Source of the DNA: DATAEY01 sp038199035
GTDB taxonomy: Bacteria; Actinomycetota; Thermoleophilia; Solirubrobacterales; Solirubrobacteraceae
Direction: 5' to 3'
Length of the DNA: 64,000 bases
Assembly (NCBI GenBank): GCA_038199035.1
Contig: JBBPZM010000069.1
Location: 11,693-75,692 of the forward strand
Shown: positions 9,876 to 18,781 of the stretch, one piece after another
Layout of the letters: each line of letters opens with the position of its first letter
How positions within the stretch are numbered: the stretch's first letter is position 1
Program-made: the position numbers and the translations under genes
Notes under the pieces: model-generated
Seen by the model: only the letters and a program-made list of their open reading frames with translations
The model's database searches: none
What the model was told of the DNA's origin: nothing

Positions 9876-10584
9876 GGCTTGGCTCGAAGATAACAGCCGC
9901 CCACTGGCCTGCCTGGGCGCCGGGGCCCTGGCCGCCCACGCCGCGCCGTCGCTGGGCGGGGTGAGTGAGACGGTGGCGGGGTGGCTCGGCGTGCAAACCC
10001 GGCTGGCGTCGGACGCGGGGGTGGCCCTGACATTCGACGACGGCCCGCACGCCGAGGGGACGCCGGCGGTGCTCGAGCTGCTGCACGCGGCCGACGCGCC
10101 CGCGACCTTCGTCCTGGTCGGGGAGCAGGTCGAGCGCATGCCCCGGCTGGTCGGGGAGATCGCCGCCGCGGGGCACGAGCTCGGCGTGCACTGCCAGCGC
10201 CACCGCAACCTGCTGCGCCTCACCCCCTGGCAGGTGCGCGACGACCTGCGCCGCGCGGAGGCGGTGATCGCCGACGCGGCGGGCGTCCGGCCCCGCCTCT
10301 ACCGACCGCCCTACGGCATCCTCACCGGGCCGGCGCTGCTCCTGGCGCGACGGCGGGGATGGAGGACGGCGCTATGGTCACGCTGGGGACGCGACTGGCA
10401 GGGACGCGCCACCGCGGCGTCGATCAGCCGCCGCGTGCTCGACGGGCTCGCTCCGGGCGAGGTCGTCCTCCTCCACGACGCCGACCACTACAGCGCGCCG
10501 GGCTCGTGGCGGCGGACCGTCGGCGCGCTCCCGGCGATCCTCGACCAGCTCGCGGGAGCCAGGCGGCCGGTGCGTCTGGACTGA
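9874..10584 (+). CDS. Polysaccharide deacetylase, NodB-homology (CE4)
   Basis: 236 residues with all five NodB motifs: TFDDGP (Asp pair), HCQRH (HxxxH zinc ligands), RPPYG, the W/D region RTALWSRWGRDWQ, and LLHDAD (catalytic His). Metal-dependent N- or O-deacetylation of a surface glycan or peptidoglycan is expected. A weakly hydrophobic N-terminus (about 10-35) could anchor or export it. It stands next to a glycosyltransferase carrying a degenerate copy of the same domain. The chosen ATG at 9874 overlaps the opposing transporter start; GTG 9961 would be a shorter alternative. Confidence 0.88.
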   Translation: MAWLEDNSRPLACLGAGALAAHAAPSLGGVSETVAGWLGVQTRLASDAGVALTFDDGPHAEGTPAVLELLHAADAPATFVLVGEQVERMPRLVGEIAAAGHELGVHCQRHRNLLRLTPWQVRDDLRRAEAVIADAAGVRPRLYRPPYGILTGPALLLARRRGWRTALWSRWGRDWQGRATAASISRRVLDGLAPGEVVLLHDADHYSAPGSWRRTVGALPAILDQLAGARRPVRLD

Positions 10585-10591
10585 GCTCGGC

Positions 10592-11941
10592 TCAGCCCCC
10601 GGCCGCCTCGATCACCTCCACCAGGCGCTCGCACGCGGCGCACGCCTCCTCCTCGCTGGGCGCCTCGGCCATGACCCGCACGAGCGGCTCGGTCCCGCTG
10701 AGGCGCACCAGCACCCTGCCGCGGCCCTCGAGCACGCTCGACTCCCGCTCGATCGCCTCGCGCACCGGGGGGCCGTCGAGGACTCCCTCGGGGGTGGCCA
10801 CGCGCACGTTGACCAGCCGCTGGGGCAGCTTGCGCATACCGTCGCGCTCGGTGAGGTCGCGCCCGCCGAGGGCCTCGAGGGCCAGCAGGGCGGCGGCCAC
10901 CCCGTCGCCCGAGGGAGCGAAGCCGAGGTCGATGATGTGGCCCGACTGCTCGCCGCCCAGCGCCCATCCCCGCGCCACCAGCTCCTCGAGGACGTAACGG
11001 TCGCCCACCGGCGTGGTGGCCACCTCGATCCCGTGCTCGGCCATGGCGGCGTGGAGCCCGAAGTTGGTCATCACGGTCACCGCGATCCCGCCTCCCGGTA
11101 GGCGGCCGGCGGCATGCAGGTGGCGGCCGCAGAGGGCGATCAGCTCGTCGCCGTCGACCACCGTCCCGGCGCGATCGACGGCCAGCATCCGGTCGGCGTC
11201 GCCGTCGAAGGCGAAGCCGACGTCGTGGCCGCCCGCGACCACGGCCGTGGCCAGCGCCCCGATGTGGGTGGACCCGCAGCCCGCGTTGATGTTGCGCCCG
11301 TCGGGCTCGGCGGCGCGGGCGGTCACCGTCGCGCCCAGGCGCCGCAGGATCTCCGGGGCCGCCCGGTAGGCGGCGCCGTTGGCGCAGTCGACCACGACGT
11401 CCAGGCCGCCGAGGTCCAGCCCCGCGAAGCGCGTCTCGAGCTCGCGCAGGTAGTCGTCGAGGGCGCCGTGGAGCTCGCGGATGTGGCCCGGGCGTGGCGC
11501 GACCGTCGCCGGCGCGGCCAGCTGGGCCTCGATCGCCGCCTCGGCCTCGTCGTCGAGCTTGTGGCCGTCGGGGCCGAAGAACTTGATCCCGTTGTCCCCG
11601 AACGGGTTGTGGGAGGCGGAGATGACCACGCCCAGGTCGAGCCCGTAGCGGCGGACCAGCAGCGGGGCGGCCGGCGTCGGCAGCACCCCGCCGAGCAGGG
11701 CGTCACCGCCCGCCGCGGCCACGCCGGCGGCCAGAGCCGCCTGGAGCATCGGGCCCGACTCGCGAGTGTCGCGGATGACGACCACCTGAGGACGGCGCCC
11801 TTGGGCGCTCGGCGAGCGCCGCGTGGCCGCCGCGCCCAGGGCCAGGGCGAGCTGCGCCGTGAGCTTCTCTCCGACGGGCCCGCGCACACCGTCGGTGCCG
11901 AACAGCCTGCGCGCCGAAACGGGTCTGGCAGGGGCCGACAC
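10592..11941 (-). CDS. glmM: Phosphoglucosamine mutase
   Basis: 449 residues, normal length. RRLFGTDGVRG at the N-terminus, the phosphoserine loop ISASHNPFGDNGIKFF (Ser110 the phosphorylated residue), the metal loop FDGDADRML, the sugar-binding GEQSGH, and the C-terminal phosphate site RLSGTEPLVRVM are all present. It converts glucosamine-6-P to glucosamine-1-P after GlmS. It follows rpsI by 32 bases, the usual actinobacterial rplM-rpsI-glmM order, and ends seven bases from the convergent deacetylase. Confidence 0.96.
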   Translation of the reverse strand: MSAPARPVSARRLFGTDGVRGPVGEKLTAQLALALGAAATRRSPSAQGRRPQVVVIRDTRESGPMLQAALAAGVAAAGGDALLGGVLPTPAAPLLVRRYGLDLGVVISASHNPFGDNGIKFFGPDGHKLDDEAEAAIEAQLAAPATVAPRPGHIRELHGALDDYLRELETRFAGLDLGGLDVVVDCANGAAYRAAPEILRRLGATVTARAAEPDGRNINAGCGSTHIGALATAVVAGGHDVGFAFDGDADRMLAVDRAGTVVDGDELIALCGRHLHAAGRLPGGGIAVTVMTNFGLHAAMAEHGIEVATTPVGDRYVLEELVARGWALGGEQSGHIIDLGFAPSGDGVAAALLALEALGGRDLTERDGMRKLPQRLVNVRVATPEGVLDGPPVREAIERESSVLEGRGRVLVRLSGTEPLVRVMAEAPSEEEACAACERLVEVIEAAGG

Positions 11942-11973
11942 GAGCTAGGCGCGGACGCGCGGCGGAGGAGCCG

Positions 11974-13005
11974 CTACCGCTTGGAGAACTGCGGCCGCTT
12001 GCGCGCCTTCTTGAGCCCCGCCTTCTTGCGCTCCTTGACGCGGGGATCCCGGGTGAGGAAGCCGCGTCGCTTGAGCTCACCGCGCAGATTGGGATCGGCC
12101 TCGATCAGCGCGCGCGAGATGCCGTGGCGCAGAGCGCCGGCCTGGGAGGAGACGCCGCCGCCGTGCAGGCTGGCCACGACATCCATGCGGCTGTCGTAGC
12201 CGACGGTCTCCAGCGGCTGGCGGATGTTGCGCTGGAGGGCGGGGCGGGGGAAGTGGTCCTCGAGGGGACGCGCGTTCACGTGGTAGCGGCCGGTGCCGGG
12301 GCGCAGGATCACGCGGGCCACCGCGGTCTTGCGCTTGCCGGTCGCCCGGTAGCGGGCGTCCGCCCCGAGGTCGATGACGGCCTGCGCGGGGGCGTCGGCC
12401 TCGGGCTCGATCGCCACCTCGGCCTCGGTCTGCACCGGCTCGTCGGCCGGCACGTCGATCTCCTCGATGCCCCCCTCGATCGCCTCCCGCCCCAGCGGGT
12501 CGCTTCCCTCGGGCACGATGTCGACCTCGAGGTGCGCGCCCGGGATCTCGGGCCGGCGTCGCGGCTCCTCCTCGATGAAGTCGTCGACGGCGTCGGCGGC
12601 GGCATCGGCCTCGTCGGCCGCCTCGACCATCTCGTCGGTCGCCGCCTCGGCCGGGGCCGGAGTCGGCTCCTCGGGGGGAGCGTCAGCGCCGGCGTCGAGG
12701 CCGACGGCCTCGGATGGCGGGAGCTCGTCAGCCTGGGCGTCGGGCGCCGGGCTCTCGGTCTCCTCCCCCCGGCCGGCCGGCTCGGTGGGAGCCGCCTCGT
12801 CGGGCTGGTCGTCGGGGGCGTCCGCCTGGCCGGCGGGCTCGACGGGCTCGCTGCGCCCGGCCTCGTCGGGAGCGATCGGATCCTTGGGCGGCCCGGACTC
12901 GGGGCCCTGCTCCTGGGGCGCCGGCCCGGCCGGAACGTCGGTCTGCTCGGGGGCCTGGTCCTCGGGACGCTCGGCGTCGTCGGGGCGCTCGGTCTCTTCG
13001 GCCAT
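11974..13005 (-). CDS. rpsI: 30S ribosomal protein uS9 with a long acidic N-terminal extension
   Basis: 343 residues against about 130 for most S9 proteins. The S9 domain is residues about 219-343, starting YRATGKRKTAVARV and ending in the expected basic tail KKARKRPQFSKR. The preceding ~218 residues are rich in Glu, Asp, Pro and Ala with hardly any Lys, and look disordered. Some actinobacterial S9 proteins carry N-terminal extensions of a few dozen residues; this one is much longer. The ATG overlaps the rplM stop (TGATG), which supports the long form, though an internal start cannot be excluded. Confidence 0.9.
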   Translation of the reverse strand: MAEETERPDDAERPEDQAPEQTDVPAGPAPQEQGPESGPPKDPIAPDEAGRSEPVEPAGQADAPDDQPDEAAPTEPAGRGEETESPAPDAQADELPPSEAVGLDAGADAPPEEPTPAPAEAATDEMVEAADEADAAADAVDDFIEEEPRRRPEIPGAHLEVDIVPEGSDPLGREAIEGGIEEIDVPADEPVQTEAEVAIEPEADAPAQAVIDLGADARYRATGKRKTAVARVILRPGTGRYHVNARPLEDHFPRPALQRNIRQPLETVGYDSRMDVVASLHGGGVSSQAGALRHGISRALIEADPNLRGELKRRGFLTRDPRVKERKKAGLKKARKRPQFSKR

Positions 13006-13439
13006 CAGCTATCGATCTCCATGGGCGCTGGCTTCTGGGCGGTGTGGGGATGGTCGGGGCCGGCGTAGACCTTGAGCTTGGTCAGCTGCTTGCGACCCAG
13101 GCGGTTGCGGGGAAGCATGCCCCTGACGGCCTTGCGGATGACCTCTTCGGGGCGGCGGTCGAGCATCTCCTGGAGCGTGCGCGAGCGCAGGCCGCCGGGG
13201 TAGCCGGAGTGGCGGTAGTAGCGCTTCTGGGCGAGCTTGTCGCCCGTGACCGCGATCTTCTCCGCGTTGACCACGATCACGAAGTCACCGGTGTCGACGT
13301 GCGGGGTGTACTGCGGCTTGCGCTTGCCGCGCAGCGTGTCGGCGATCTGCGTGGCCAAGCGGCCCAGCGTCCGGCCGCTGGCGTCGACCACCAGCCAGTT
13401 GCGCTGGCGATCGGCTGGGGTGGCAACGTAGGTCTTCAT
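13005..13439 (-). CDS. rplM: 50S ribosomal protein uL13
   Basis: 144 residues. MKTYVATPADRQRNW is the standard L13 N-terminus; KIAVTGDKLAQKRYYRHSG and GMLPRNRLGRKQLTKLKVY are family signatures. The ATG at 13439 is chosen over an upstream in-frame extension that lacks L13 similarity. It is first in the rplM-rpsI-glmM run and divergent from the sulfotransferase, with 109 bases between for promoters. Confidence 0.97.
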   Translation of the reverse strand: MKTYVATPADRQRNWLVVDASGRTLGRLATQIADTLRGKRKPQYTPHVDTGDFVIVVNAEKIAVTGDKLAQKRYYRHSGYPGGLRSRTLQEMLDRRPEEVIRKAVRGMLPRNRLGRKQLTKLKVYAGPDHPHTAQKPAPMEIDS

Positions 13440-13548
13440 CGCACGAAAAGAACCGCGCTGACGCCGCGCGGCTGCGCCCATCATAGGCCAAGCTCGCGGC
13501 CCGCACCTGCCAGGCTTGGTGTCGCGGTCAGCGGAAAGGAGGTGCGTG

Positions 13549-14466
13549 ATGGATCGCAGGCAGTGGCCGAACCTGTTCGTCGTGGGAGCCCCCAAGGCGG
13601 GGACCACGTCGCTGTGGAGATACCTCGATCAGCACCCCGACATCTACATGTCGCCGGTCAAGGAGCCCGGGTTCCTGGCCGGCGCCGACTCCCAGGCGGC
13701 CATCCGCGACGAGGAGGCCTACCTCGACCTGTTCGCGGCGGCGCGCGGCGAGAAACTGCGGGGGGAAGCCAGCCCGTCCTACCTGGCCCGCCAGCAGGCC
13801 GCCAGGACGATCCGGCGCACGATCCGCGACCCCCGGATCGTCATCTCGCTGCGCGAGCCGGTAGACCGGACCCACTCCTCCTACCTGAGCCTGGTCAGCG
13901 ACGCGGTCGAGGACCGCACGTTCCTGGAGGCGGTGAGCGACGACTTGGCCCGCCGGCGCCTTCCCGGCCGGCCCAACTACGTCAAGCCCAGCCTGTATGC
14001 CGTGTCGGTGCAGCGGTGGCTGCGCAAGTTCGGCGACGACGTCTTCGTCCTGTTCTTCGAGGAGCTGGCCAAGGACCCCGCGCGAGTGGTCCGAGCGCTC
14101 TACGAGTTCCTCGACGTCGATCCCTCCCCGGCGGACAGTCTCGTCGCCAAGCCCCACAACCAGTTCCGCGCCCCCCGCAACCGTGCGGTCGAGCGCCTGG
14201 TGCGGGCGCGGCGCCTCGGCCGCGCGGTGATCCCCCGCCGCGCGCGCGACCGGGTCTTCGAGGCGGCGATGAAGCCGGCCAAGAAGCCCAAGCCCGACCC
14301 CGAGTCGATCGAGCTTCTGCGGAACGTATTCGGCCCTGACGTGGCCGCCCTGCGCGAGCTCCTCGGCCGCGACCTGCCCCGCGCCTGGGAGCGTCGCTTC
14401 CCGGCGGGAGCGGACGAGCCCGCCCAGCGCCTGCGCCGCGTGCCCGATCGGGGGCCGGCTCCCTGA
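13549..14466 (+). CDS. PAPS-dependent sulfotransferase
   Basis: 305 residues. The 5'-phosphosulfate loop VGAPKAGTTSLWRYL (about 10-24) and the 3'-phosphate region SLREPVDRTHSSYLS are clear, as is the late RDLPRAWERRFP helix. It would transfer sulfate from PAPS to a glycan or lipid acceptor, which cannot be identified. The start is decided by a strong Shine-Dalgarno, AAAGGAGGT, seven bases before the ATG; such a strong site is uncommon in this window. No PAPS synthesis genes are visible here. Confidence 0.85.
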   Translation: MDRRQWPNLFVVGAPKAGTTSLWRYLDQHPDIYMSPVKEPGFLAGADSQAAIRDEEAYLDLFAAARGEKLRGEASPSYLARQQAARTIRRTIRDPRIVISLREPVDRTHSSYLSLVSDAVEDRTFLEAVSDDLARRRLPGRPNYVKPSLYAVSVQRWLRKFGDDVFVLFFEELAKDPARVVRALYEFLDVDPSPADSLVAKPHNQFRAPRNRAVERLVRARRLGRAVIPRRARDRVFEAAMKPAKKPKPDPESIELLRNVFGPDVAALRELLGRDLPRAWERRFPAGADEPAQRLRRVPDRGPAP

Positions 14467-14531
14467 GCACCCAGCCGGTCCGGCGGTCCGTCGGCGGGTG
14501 CGGGGGGCCACCCGTGACAGCCCTAAAGCCC

Positions 14532-14685
14532 CGTGAGCGTGGCGGCGCGAGCACGCAAGGGAGCGACGACGCCGTCAGGCGAACAGCCACTAGCTCGGGT
14601 TTGGCGAGGGGCTGGGCGCCGCTGGCAAGGACCCACCGAGCGTGGCGTGCGGCTTGCACGCGAGCGAGGACACCGCCAGGCCCCC
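14532..14685. repeat. Dispersed hairpin repeat, two copies downstream of guaA
   Basis: One shortened copy (14532-14580, GAGCGTGGCGGCGCGAGCACG) and one fuller copy (14623-14685) sit about 103 bases apart in the 235-base convergent gap between the sulfotransferase and guaA. The fuller copy has the stem GCGTGC / GCACGC around a GGCTT loop, versus TCC in the copies at the left edge. Apart from these repeats nothing gene-like is visible in this gap. Confidence 0.6.
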
Positions 14686-14701
14686 GGAAGCGCCGCGAGG
14701 G

Positions 14702-16312
14702 TCATTCCCACTCGATGGTGCCGGGAGGCTTCGACGTGATATCCAGCACCACCCGATTGACCTCCCGGATCTCGTTGATCATCCGCGACGCCACCTGCTC
14801 GAGCAGGTCGTAGGGCAGCCGAGCCCAGTCCGCCGTCATGGCGTCGTCGGAGGTCACGGCGCGGATGGCCACGACATAGCCGTAGGTGCGCTCGTCGCCC
14901 TGGACCCCGACGGTGCGGATGTCGGGCAGCACGCAGAACGACTGCCACAGCTCGCGGTAGAGGCCGGCGGCGCGGATCTCGTCCTGGAGGATGGCGTCGG
15001 CGTCGCGCAGGACGTTGAGGCGCTCGCGGGTGGCCTCGCCGCCGACCACGCGGATGGCCAGCCCGGGCCCGGGGAACGGCTGGCGCCACACCAGGCGCTC
15101 GGGCAGCCCCAGCTCCGCCCCCACCGCGCGCACCTCGTCCTTGAACAGCGCCCGCAGCGGCTCGACGAGCTCGAAGGCCAGGTCCTCGGGCAGCCCGCCG
15201 ACGTTGTGGTGGGACTTGATCGTCGCGGCGCCGGTGCCGCCGCCGGACTCGATCACGTCCGAGTAGAGGGTCCCCTGCACGAGGTAGCGCGCTCCCTCGA
15301 GCCGCGCTGCCTCCTCGTCGAAGACCCGGATGAACTCGCGCCCGATCACCTTGCGCTTGGCCTCGGGCTCGCTGACCCCCCTTAGGGCGTCGAGGAAGCG
15401 CTGCTCGGCGTCGACGGCGACGAGCGGCACCTGGAAGTGGTCGCGGAAGGCGCGGATGACCTGCTCGCCCTCGTTGCGGCGCATCAGGCCGTGGTCCACG
15501 AACACGCAGGTGAGCTGGTCGCCAACCGCGCGGTGCACGAGCAGAGCGGCGACCGACGAGTCGACGCCGCCCGACAGGCCGCACACCACCCGGCCCTCAC
15601 CCACCTGGGCGCGGATGCGCGCGACCTGCTCGTCGATCACCGAGGCCGGGCTCCAGTCGCGCGCGCAGCCGCAGAAGTCGCCCAGGAAGCGCTCGAGGAT
15701 GGCCTGCCCGTAGGGGGTGTGGACGACCTCGGGGTGGAACTGGATCCCGTAGAGGTCGCGCGCCTGGTCCTCCAGCGCCGCCACCGGCGAGGCCGTGGAC
15801 GAAGCCAGCGCGGTGAAGCCGGGCGGCGGGGCGAAGACCGTGTCGCGGTGCGACATCCAGCACGTCTGCTCCTCGGGCAGGCCGGCGAGCAGTCGGCCGG
15901 GCTCGAGCACGCGCAGGCCGCTGCGGCCGAACTCCCCGACCTCGGCCGGCTCGACGCGACCGCCCAGCTCGCGGGTCAGCAGCTGCATGCCGTAGCAGAT
16001 GCCCAGCACCGGGACTCCGAGCTCGAGCAGGCGACGGTCGAGCGCCGGTGCGCCGTCGGCGTACACCGACGCCGGCCCACCGGAGAGGATCACCCCCCGC
16101 GGTCGCCGGCGCGCGACCTCCTCGACACCGACGTGGTGGGGCAGCAGTTCCGAGAAGACCCCGCACTCTCGCACCCGCCGGGCGATCAGCTGCGAGTACT
16201 GCCCCCCGTAGTCGAGGACCACCACTTCCTCGGTCGCGACCGGCGCCTCAACCTCGACGGCCTCCGCCGTAGCGAGGGGGGAGGGAGCCTCAGCGGCGTC
16301 GGTGAGGCCCAT
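14702..16312 (-). CDS. guaA: GMP synthase (glutamine-hydrolysing)
   Basis: 536 residues. Class I glutamine amidotransferase domain (about 30-215) with the nucleophile Cys in VLGICYGMQ and the His-x-Glu in QFHPEV. Then the ATP pyrophosphatase domain with GLSGGVDSSVAA and the dimerisation domain ending DITSKPPGTIEWE. It converts XMP to GMP. ATG 16312 gives a ~28-residue N-terminal tail before the conserved VVLDYGGQYSQ; 16369 would add residues translated from repeat DNA and is rejected. Hairpin repeats lie on both sides of the gene. Confidence 0.95.
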   Translation of the reverse strand: MGLTDAAEAPSPLATAEAVEVEAPVATEEVVVLDYGGQYSQLIARRVRECGVFSELLPHHVGVEEVARRRPRGVILSGGPASVYADGAPALDRRLLELGVPVLGICYGMQLLTRELGGRVEPAEVGEFGRSGLRVLEPGRLLAGLPEEQTCWMSHRDTVFAPPPGFTALASSTASPVAALEDQARDLYGIQFHPEVVHTPYGQAILERFLGDFCGCARDWSPASVIDEQVARIRAQVGEGRVVCGLSGGVDSSVAALLVHRAVGDQLTCVFVDHGLMRRNEGEQVIRAFRDHFQVPLVAVDAEQRFLDALRGVSEPEAKRKVIGREFIRVFDEEAARLEGARYLVQGTLYSDVIESGGGTGAATIKSHHNVGGLPEDLAFELVEPLRALFKDEVRAVGAELGLPERLVWRQPFPGPGLAIRVVGGEATRERLNVLRDADAILQDEIRAAGLYRELWQSFCVLPDIRTVGVQGDERTYGYVVAIRAVTSDDAMTADWARLPYDLLEQVASRMINEIREVNRVVLDITSKPPGTIEWE

Positions 16313-16332
16313 CGGGCGAGCGAAAATCAAGC

Positions 16333-16403
16333 ATGGCAAGGACGCAGGGAGCGTGACGTGCGCGAGCACGCGAGCACGCGAGCGACCGAGGACGCCGCCA
16401 GGC
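16333..16403. repeat. Dispersed hairpin repeat upstream of guaA
   Basis: Copy of the repeat seen at 9-164 and 14532-14685: GCAAGGACGCAGGGAGCGTG, then CGTGC-GCGA-GCACG, a stem closed by a GNRA-type tetraloop, then GACGCCGCCAGGC. It occupies most of the 116-base gap between guaB3 and guaA. The stem is kept while the loop differs from the other copies. Confidence 0.6.
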
Positions 16404-16428
16404 GAAGATTTGCAGCCGCCCGATGGCC

Positions 16429-17625
16429 TCAGTCATTGACCAGCGCGACCGCCCGGCCGTTCGCCCCCATGCCCACCGACTGGTCGCGCTGGAGCTGCTT
16501 GCCCTCGGTCTGGAGCGAGGGCGCGACCATGAGCTCGGCCCGGTTGAACTCGGCGATGTCGCGGTAACCGCAGGTGGCCATCGAGGTGCGCAGGCCGCCC
16601 ATGAGGTTGAAGGTGCCGTCGTTCTCGCGGGCGGGGCCGGTGAGGATCTCCTCCAGCGTGCCGTTCTGGGTGGTGTGAAGGCGCGCGCCGCGGGGCAGCG
16701 ACGGGTGGAAAGTCGCCATGCCCCAGTGGAAGCCCCGGCCGGGGGCCTCGTAGGCCCGGGCGAGCGGCGAGCCGATCATCACCGCGTCGGCGCCGCAGGC
16801 GATTGCCTTGGCCACGTCGCCGCCGTTGCGCATTCCGCCGTCGGCGATGACCCGCACGTTGTCGCCGGTCTCCATCAGATGCTGGAGGCGGGCGGCGGCG
16901 ACGTCGGCGATCGCCGTGGCCTGGGGCACGCCGATGCCCAGGACCCCGCGCGTCGTGCACGCGGCGCCCGGGCCGACGCCGACCAGCACCCCGGCCGCCC
17001 CCGTGCGCATGAGGTGAAGGCCCGTGTGGTAGGAGGCGCAGCCCCCGACGACCACCGGGACGGGCATCTCGGCGATGAACTCCTTGAGGTTGAGCGGGGG
17101 GCGCTCCTCGTCGGAGGAGACGTGCTCGGCCGAGACCACGGTGCCCTGGATGACCATGACGTCGAGGCCGGCCTCGAGCGCCAGCTCGTAGTGCGCTCGC
17201 ACCCGCTGGGGAGTGAGCGAAGCCGCGACGACGACGCCCTCGGCCTTGATCTCCTCGATGCGCTGGGCGATCAGCTCGGGCTTGATCGGCTCGCGGTAGA
17301 TCTCCTGCATCTCCCGCGTCGCCAGCTCCTTGGGCAGCTCGGCGATGCGTTCGAGCTGCTCCTCGGCATCGTCGTAGCGGGTGAAGATGCCCTCGAGGTT
17401 GAGCACCGCCAGGCCACCGAGCCGGCCGATGGCCCCCGCGGTGGTGGGCGAGACGACGCCGTCCATGGCGGACGCCAGCAGCGGCAGCTCGAAGCGGTAG
17501 TCGCCGAGCTTCCAGGAGACGTCTACGTCGTCGGGGTCGCGGGTGCGCCGCGAAGGGACGATCGCGATGTCGTCGAAGCCGTAGGCCCGGCGAGCCTTCT
17601 TCCCGCGCCCGATCTCTACTTCCAT
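16429..17625 (-). CDS. guaB3: GuaB3 family IMP dehydrogenase-related protein
   Basis: 398 residues, shorter than GuaB because the two CBS domains are absent. The barrel has GPGAACTTRGVLGIGVPQ with the catalytic Cys position, VIADGGMRNGGDVAKAIA for phosphate binding, and the start EIGRGKKARRAYGFDDIAIVP, typical of the actinobacterial GuaB3 group. Whether GuaB3 makes XMP or has another role on IMP is unsettled. It lies just upstream of guaA on the same strand. A GC hairpin (17658-17677) precedes the start. Confidence 0.9.
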   Translation of the reverse strand: MEVEIGRGKKARRAYGFDDIAIVPSRRTRDPDDVDVSWKLGDYRFELPLLASAMDGVVSPTTAGAIGRLGGLAVLNLEGIFTRYDDAEEQLERIAELPKELATREMQEIYREPIKPELIAQRIEEIKAEGVVVAASLTPQRVRAHYELALEAGLDVMVIQGTVVSAEHVSSDEERPPLNLKEFIAEMPVPVVVGGCASYHTGLHLMRTGAAGVLVGVGPGAACTTRGVLGIGVPQATAIADVAAARLQHLMETGDNVRVIADGGMRNGGDVAKAIACGADAVMIGSPLARAYEAPGRGFHWGMATFHPSLPRGARLHTTQNGTLEEILTGPARENDGTFNLMGGLRTSMATCGYRDIAEFNRAELMVAPSLQTEGKQLQRDQSVGMGANGRAVALVND

Positions 17626-17657
17626 CGCGCGATCCTAGGCTGGGCGGCGGACGAGAA

Positions 17658-17677
17658 GACCCCGCGCTGGCGGGGTC
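17658..17677 (-). promoter_or_regulatory. Perfect 8-bp hairpin in the guaB3 leader
   Basis: GACCCCGC and GCGGGGTC pair around a four-base loop, 33-52 bases upstream of the guaB3 ATG. In the guaB3 direction it is followed by TTCTCGTC. It could be a terminator for upstream transcription or an attenuator; no U-tract is strong enough to decide. Confidence 0.4.
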
Positions 17678-17782
17678 GGGAGGAGCTGTGCGAGGCGGTG
17701 TCGGGCCGGGGGACCAACGCCCTCCCGATGGTACCAGCGGGCCCCCGGATCCCCGGCCGGTGATACCGCTCTTTGGGCCAAG

Positions 17783-17802
17783 GAGGAGCCCGACGGCTCC
17801 TC
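17783..17802 (-). terminator. Hairpin at the end of the pfkB-type kinase gene
   Basis: GAGGAGCC and GGCTCCTC form a perfect 8-bp stem around CGAC (transcript loop GTCG), overlapping the last bases of the kinase stop codon. Downstream in the minus direction is CTTGGCCC, so the U-tract is poor. Likely end of the LysM-dacA-kinase unit. Confidence 0.5.
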
Positions 17803-18781
17803 AGCCGACCTCGGCCGGCAGCTCCACCGGCTCCACCTCGACGTCGGCCGCGAGCCGCTCGACTCCGCGCGGCTCGATCAGCCCCGCGCCGAGGTGCTGG
17901 GTCGACTGGGCGCCGCACGCCACGCCGAAGCGCAGGCAGCCGGCGGGAGGGCTGCCGGTGTAGCGCGCGGCCACGTAGCCCGCGAGGAAGGCGTCGCCCG
18001 AGCCGACGGCCGCGCGGGGCTCGAGCGGCTCGATCCGCGCGCGGTAGAGACGGGGCGCCCCCTCCTCGAGGACCTGGGCGAAGCAGCCGTCGGGCGTGGT
18101 CATGATCCCCTCGCGGGCCCCGAGCTCGACCATCTCGCGCACGGCGATGAGGCGGTCCTCGTCGTCGTTGAACTCGTGCCCGACCAGGCCCTCGGCCTCG
18201 AGGACGTTCGGGCTGATCACGGCGGGCTCGGCCCTCACCCCCTGACGCAGGGCCTCACCGTCGGTGTCGAGCACGGTGGTGACGCCGAGCTTGCGCACGT
18301 CGCGCACCAGGCGGGCGTAGAGGTCGGAGTCGACTCCGCGGGGAAGGCTGCCGGCGAAGACGCAGATCTGGGCGCCCTGGGCCAGGTAGAGCAGCTTGTC
18401 GCAGAACAGCTCGACCTCCGGGGGCGAGACCTCTGGGCCGGGCTCGTTGATCTCGGTGGTCTCTCCCCCGTCCTCGCCGTCGGCGCGGATCGTCGGGTCC
18501 AGGACAGCGGTGTTGGTCCGCGACTCCTCGCGGATGCGCACGAAGTCGTTGAGGATCGACTCCTCGGTGAGCTGCTCGACGATGCGGGTGCCGGTCGGCC
18601 CCCCCGCGAACCCGGTCGCCACCACGGGCTGGCCCAGCCGCTTGATCGCCCTGGCGACGTTGACGCCCTTGCCGCCGGCCAGGCTGCGCTGCTCGACGCT
18701 GCGATGACGGCGGCCCAGGCGGAAGTTGGGCACCTCGAGCGTCTTGTCGATGGCCGCGTTGAGGGTGACGGTGATGATCAC
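17801..18781 (-). CDS. PfkB-family sugar kinase, 1-phosphofructokinase/hexose kinase type
   Basis: 326 residues. VTLNAAIDKTLEV at the N-terminus, the substrate loop AGGKGVNVARAIKRLG and the catalytic-base loop GSGDAFLAGYVAA are those of the 1-phosphofructokinase/tagatose-6-P kinase (FruK/LacC) branch; substrate preference cannot be settled. The start is GTG 18781, overlapping the dacA stop by four bases (GTGA), so it is coupled to the carboxypeptidase. A longer in-frame reading across dacA is a shadow. Confidence 0.88.
   Translation of the reverse strand: MIITVTLNAAIDKTLEVPNFRLGRRHRSVEQRSLAGGKGVNVARAIKRLGQPVVATGFAGGPTGTRIVEQLTEESILNDFVRIREESRTNTAVLDPTIRADGEDGGETTEINEPGPEVSPPEVELFCDKLLYLAQGAQICVFAGSLPRGVDSDLYARLVRDVRKLGVTTVLDTDGEALRQGVRAEPAVISPNVLEAEGLVGHEFNDDEDRLIAVREMVELGAREGIMTTPDGCFAQVLEEGAPRLYRARIEPLEPRAAVGSGDAFLAGYVAARYTGSPPAGCLRFGVACGAQSTQHLGAGLIEPRGVERLAADVEVEPVELPAEVG

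Noticed and set aside
16313..16369. Longer GuaA start at 16369
   Set aside because: The extra residues come from repeat-containing DNA and family proteins do not carry them.
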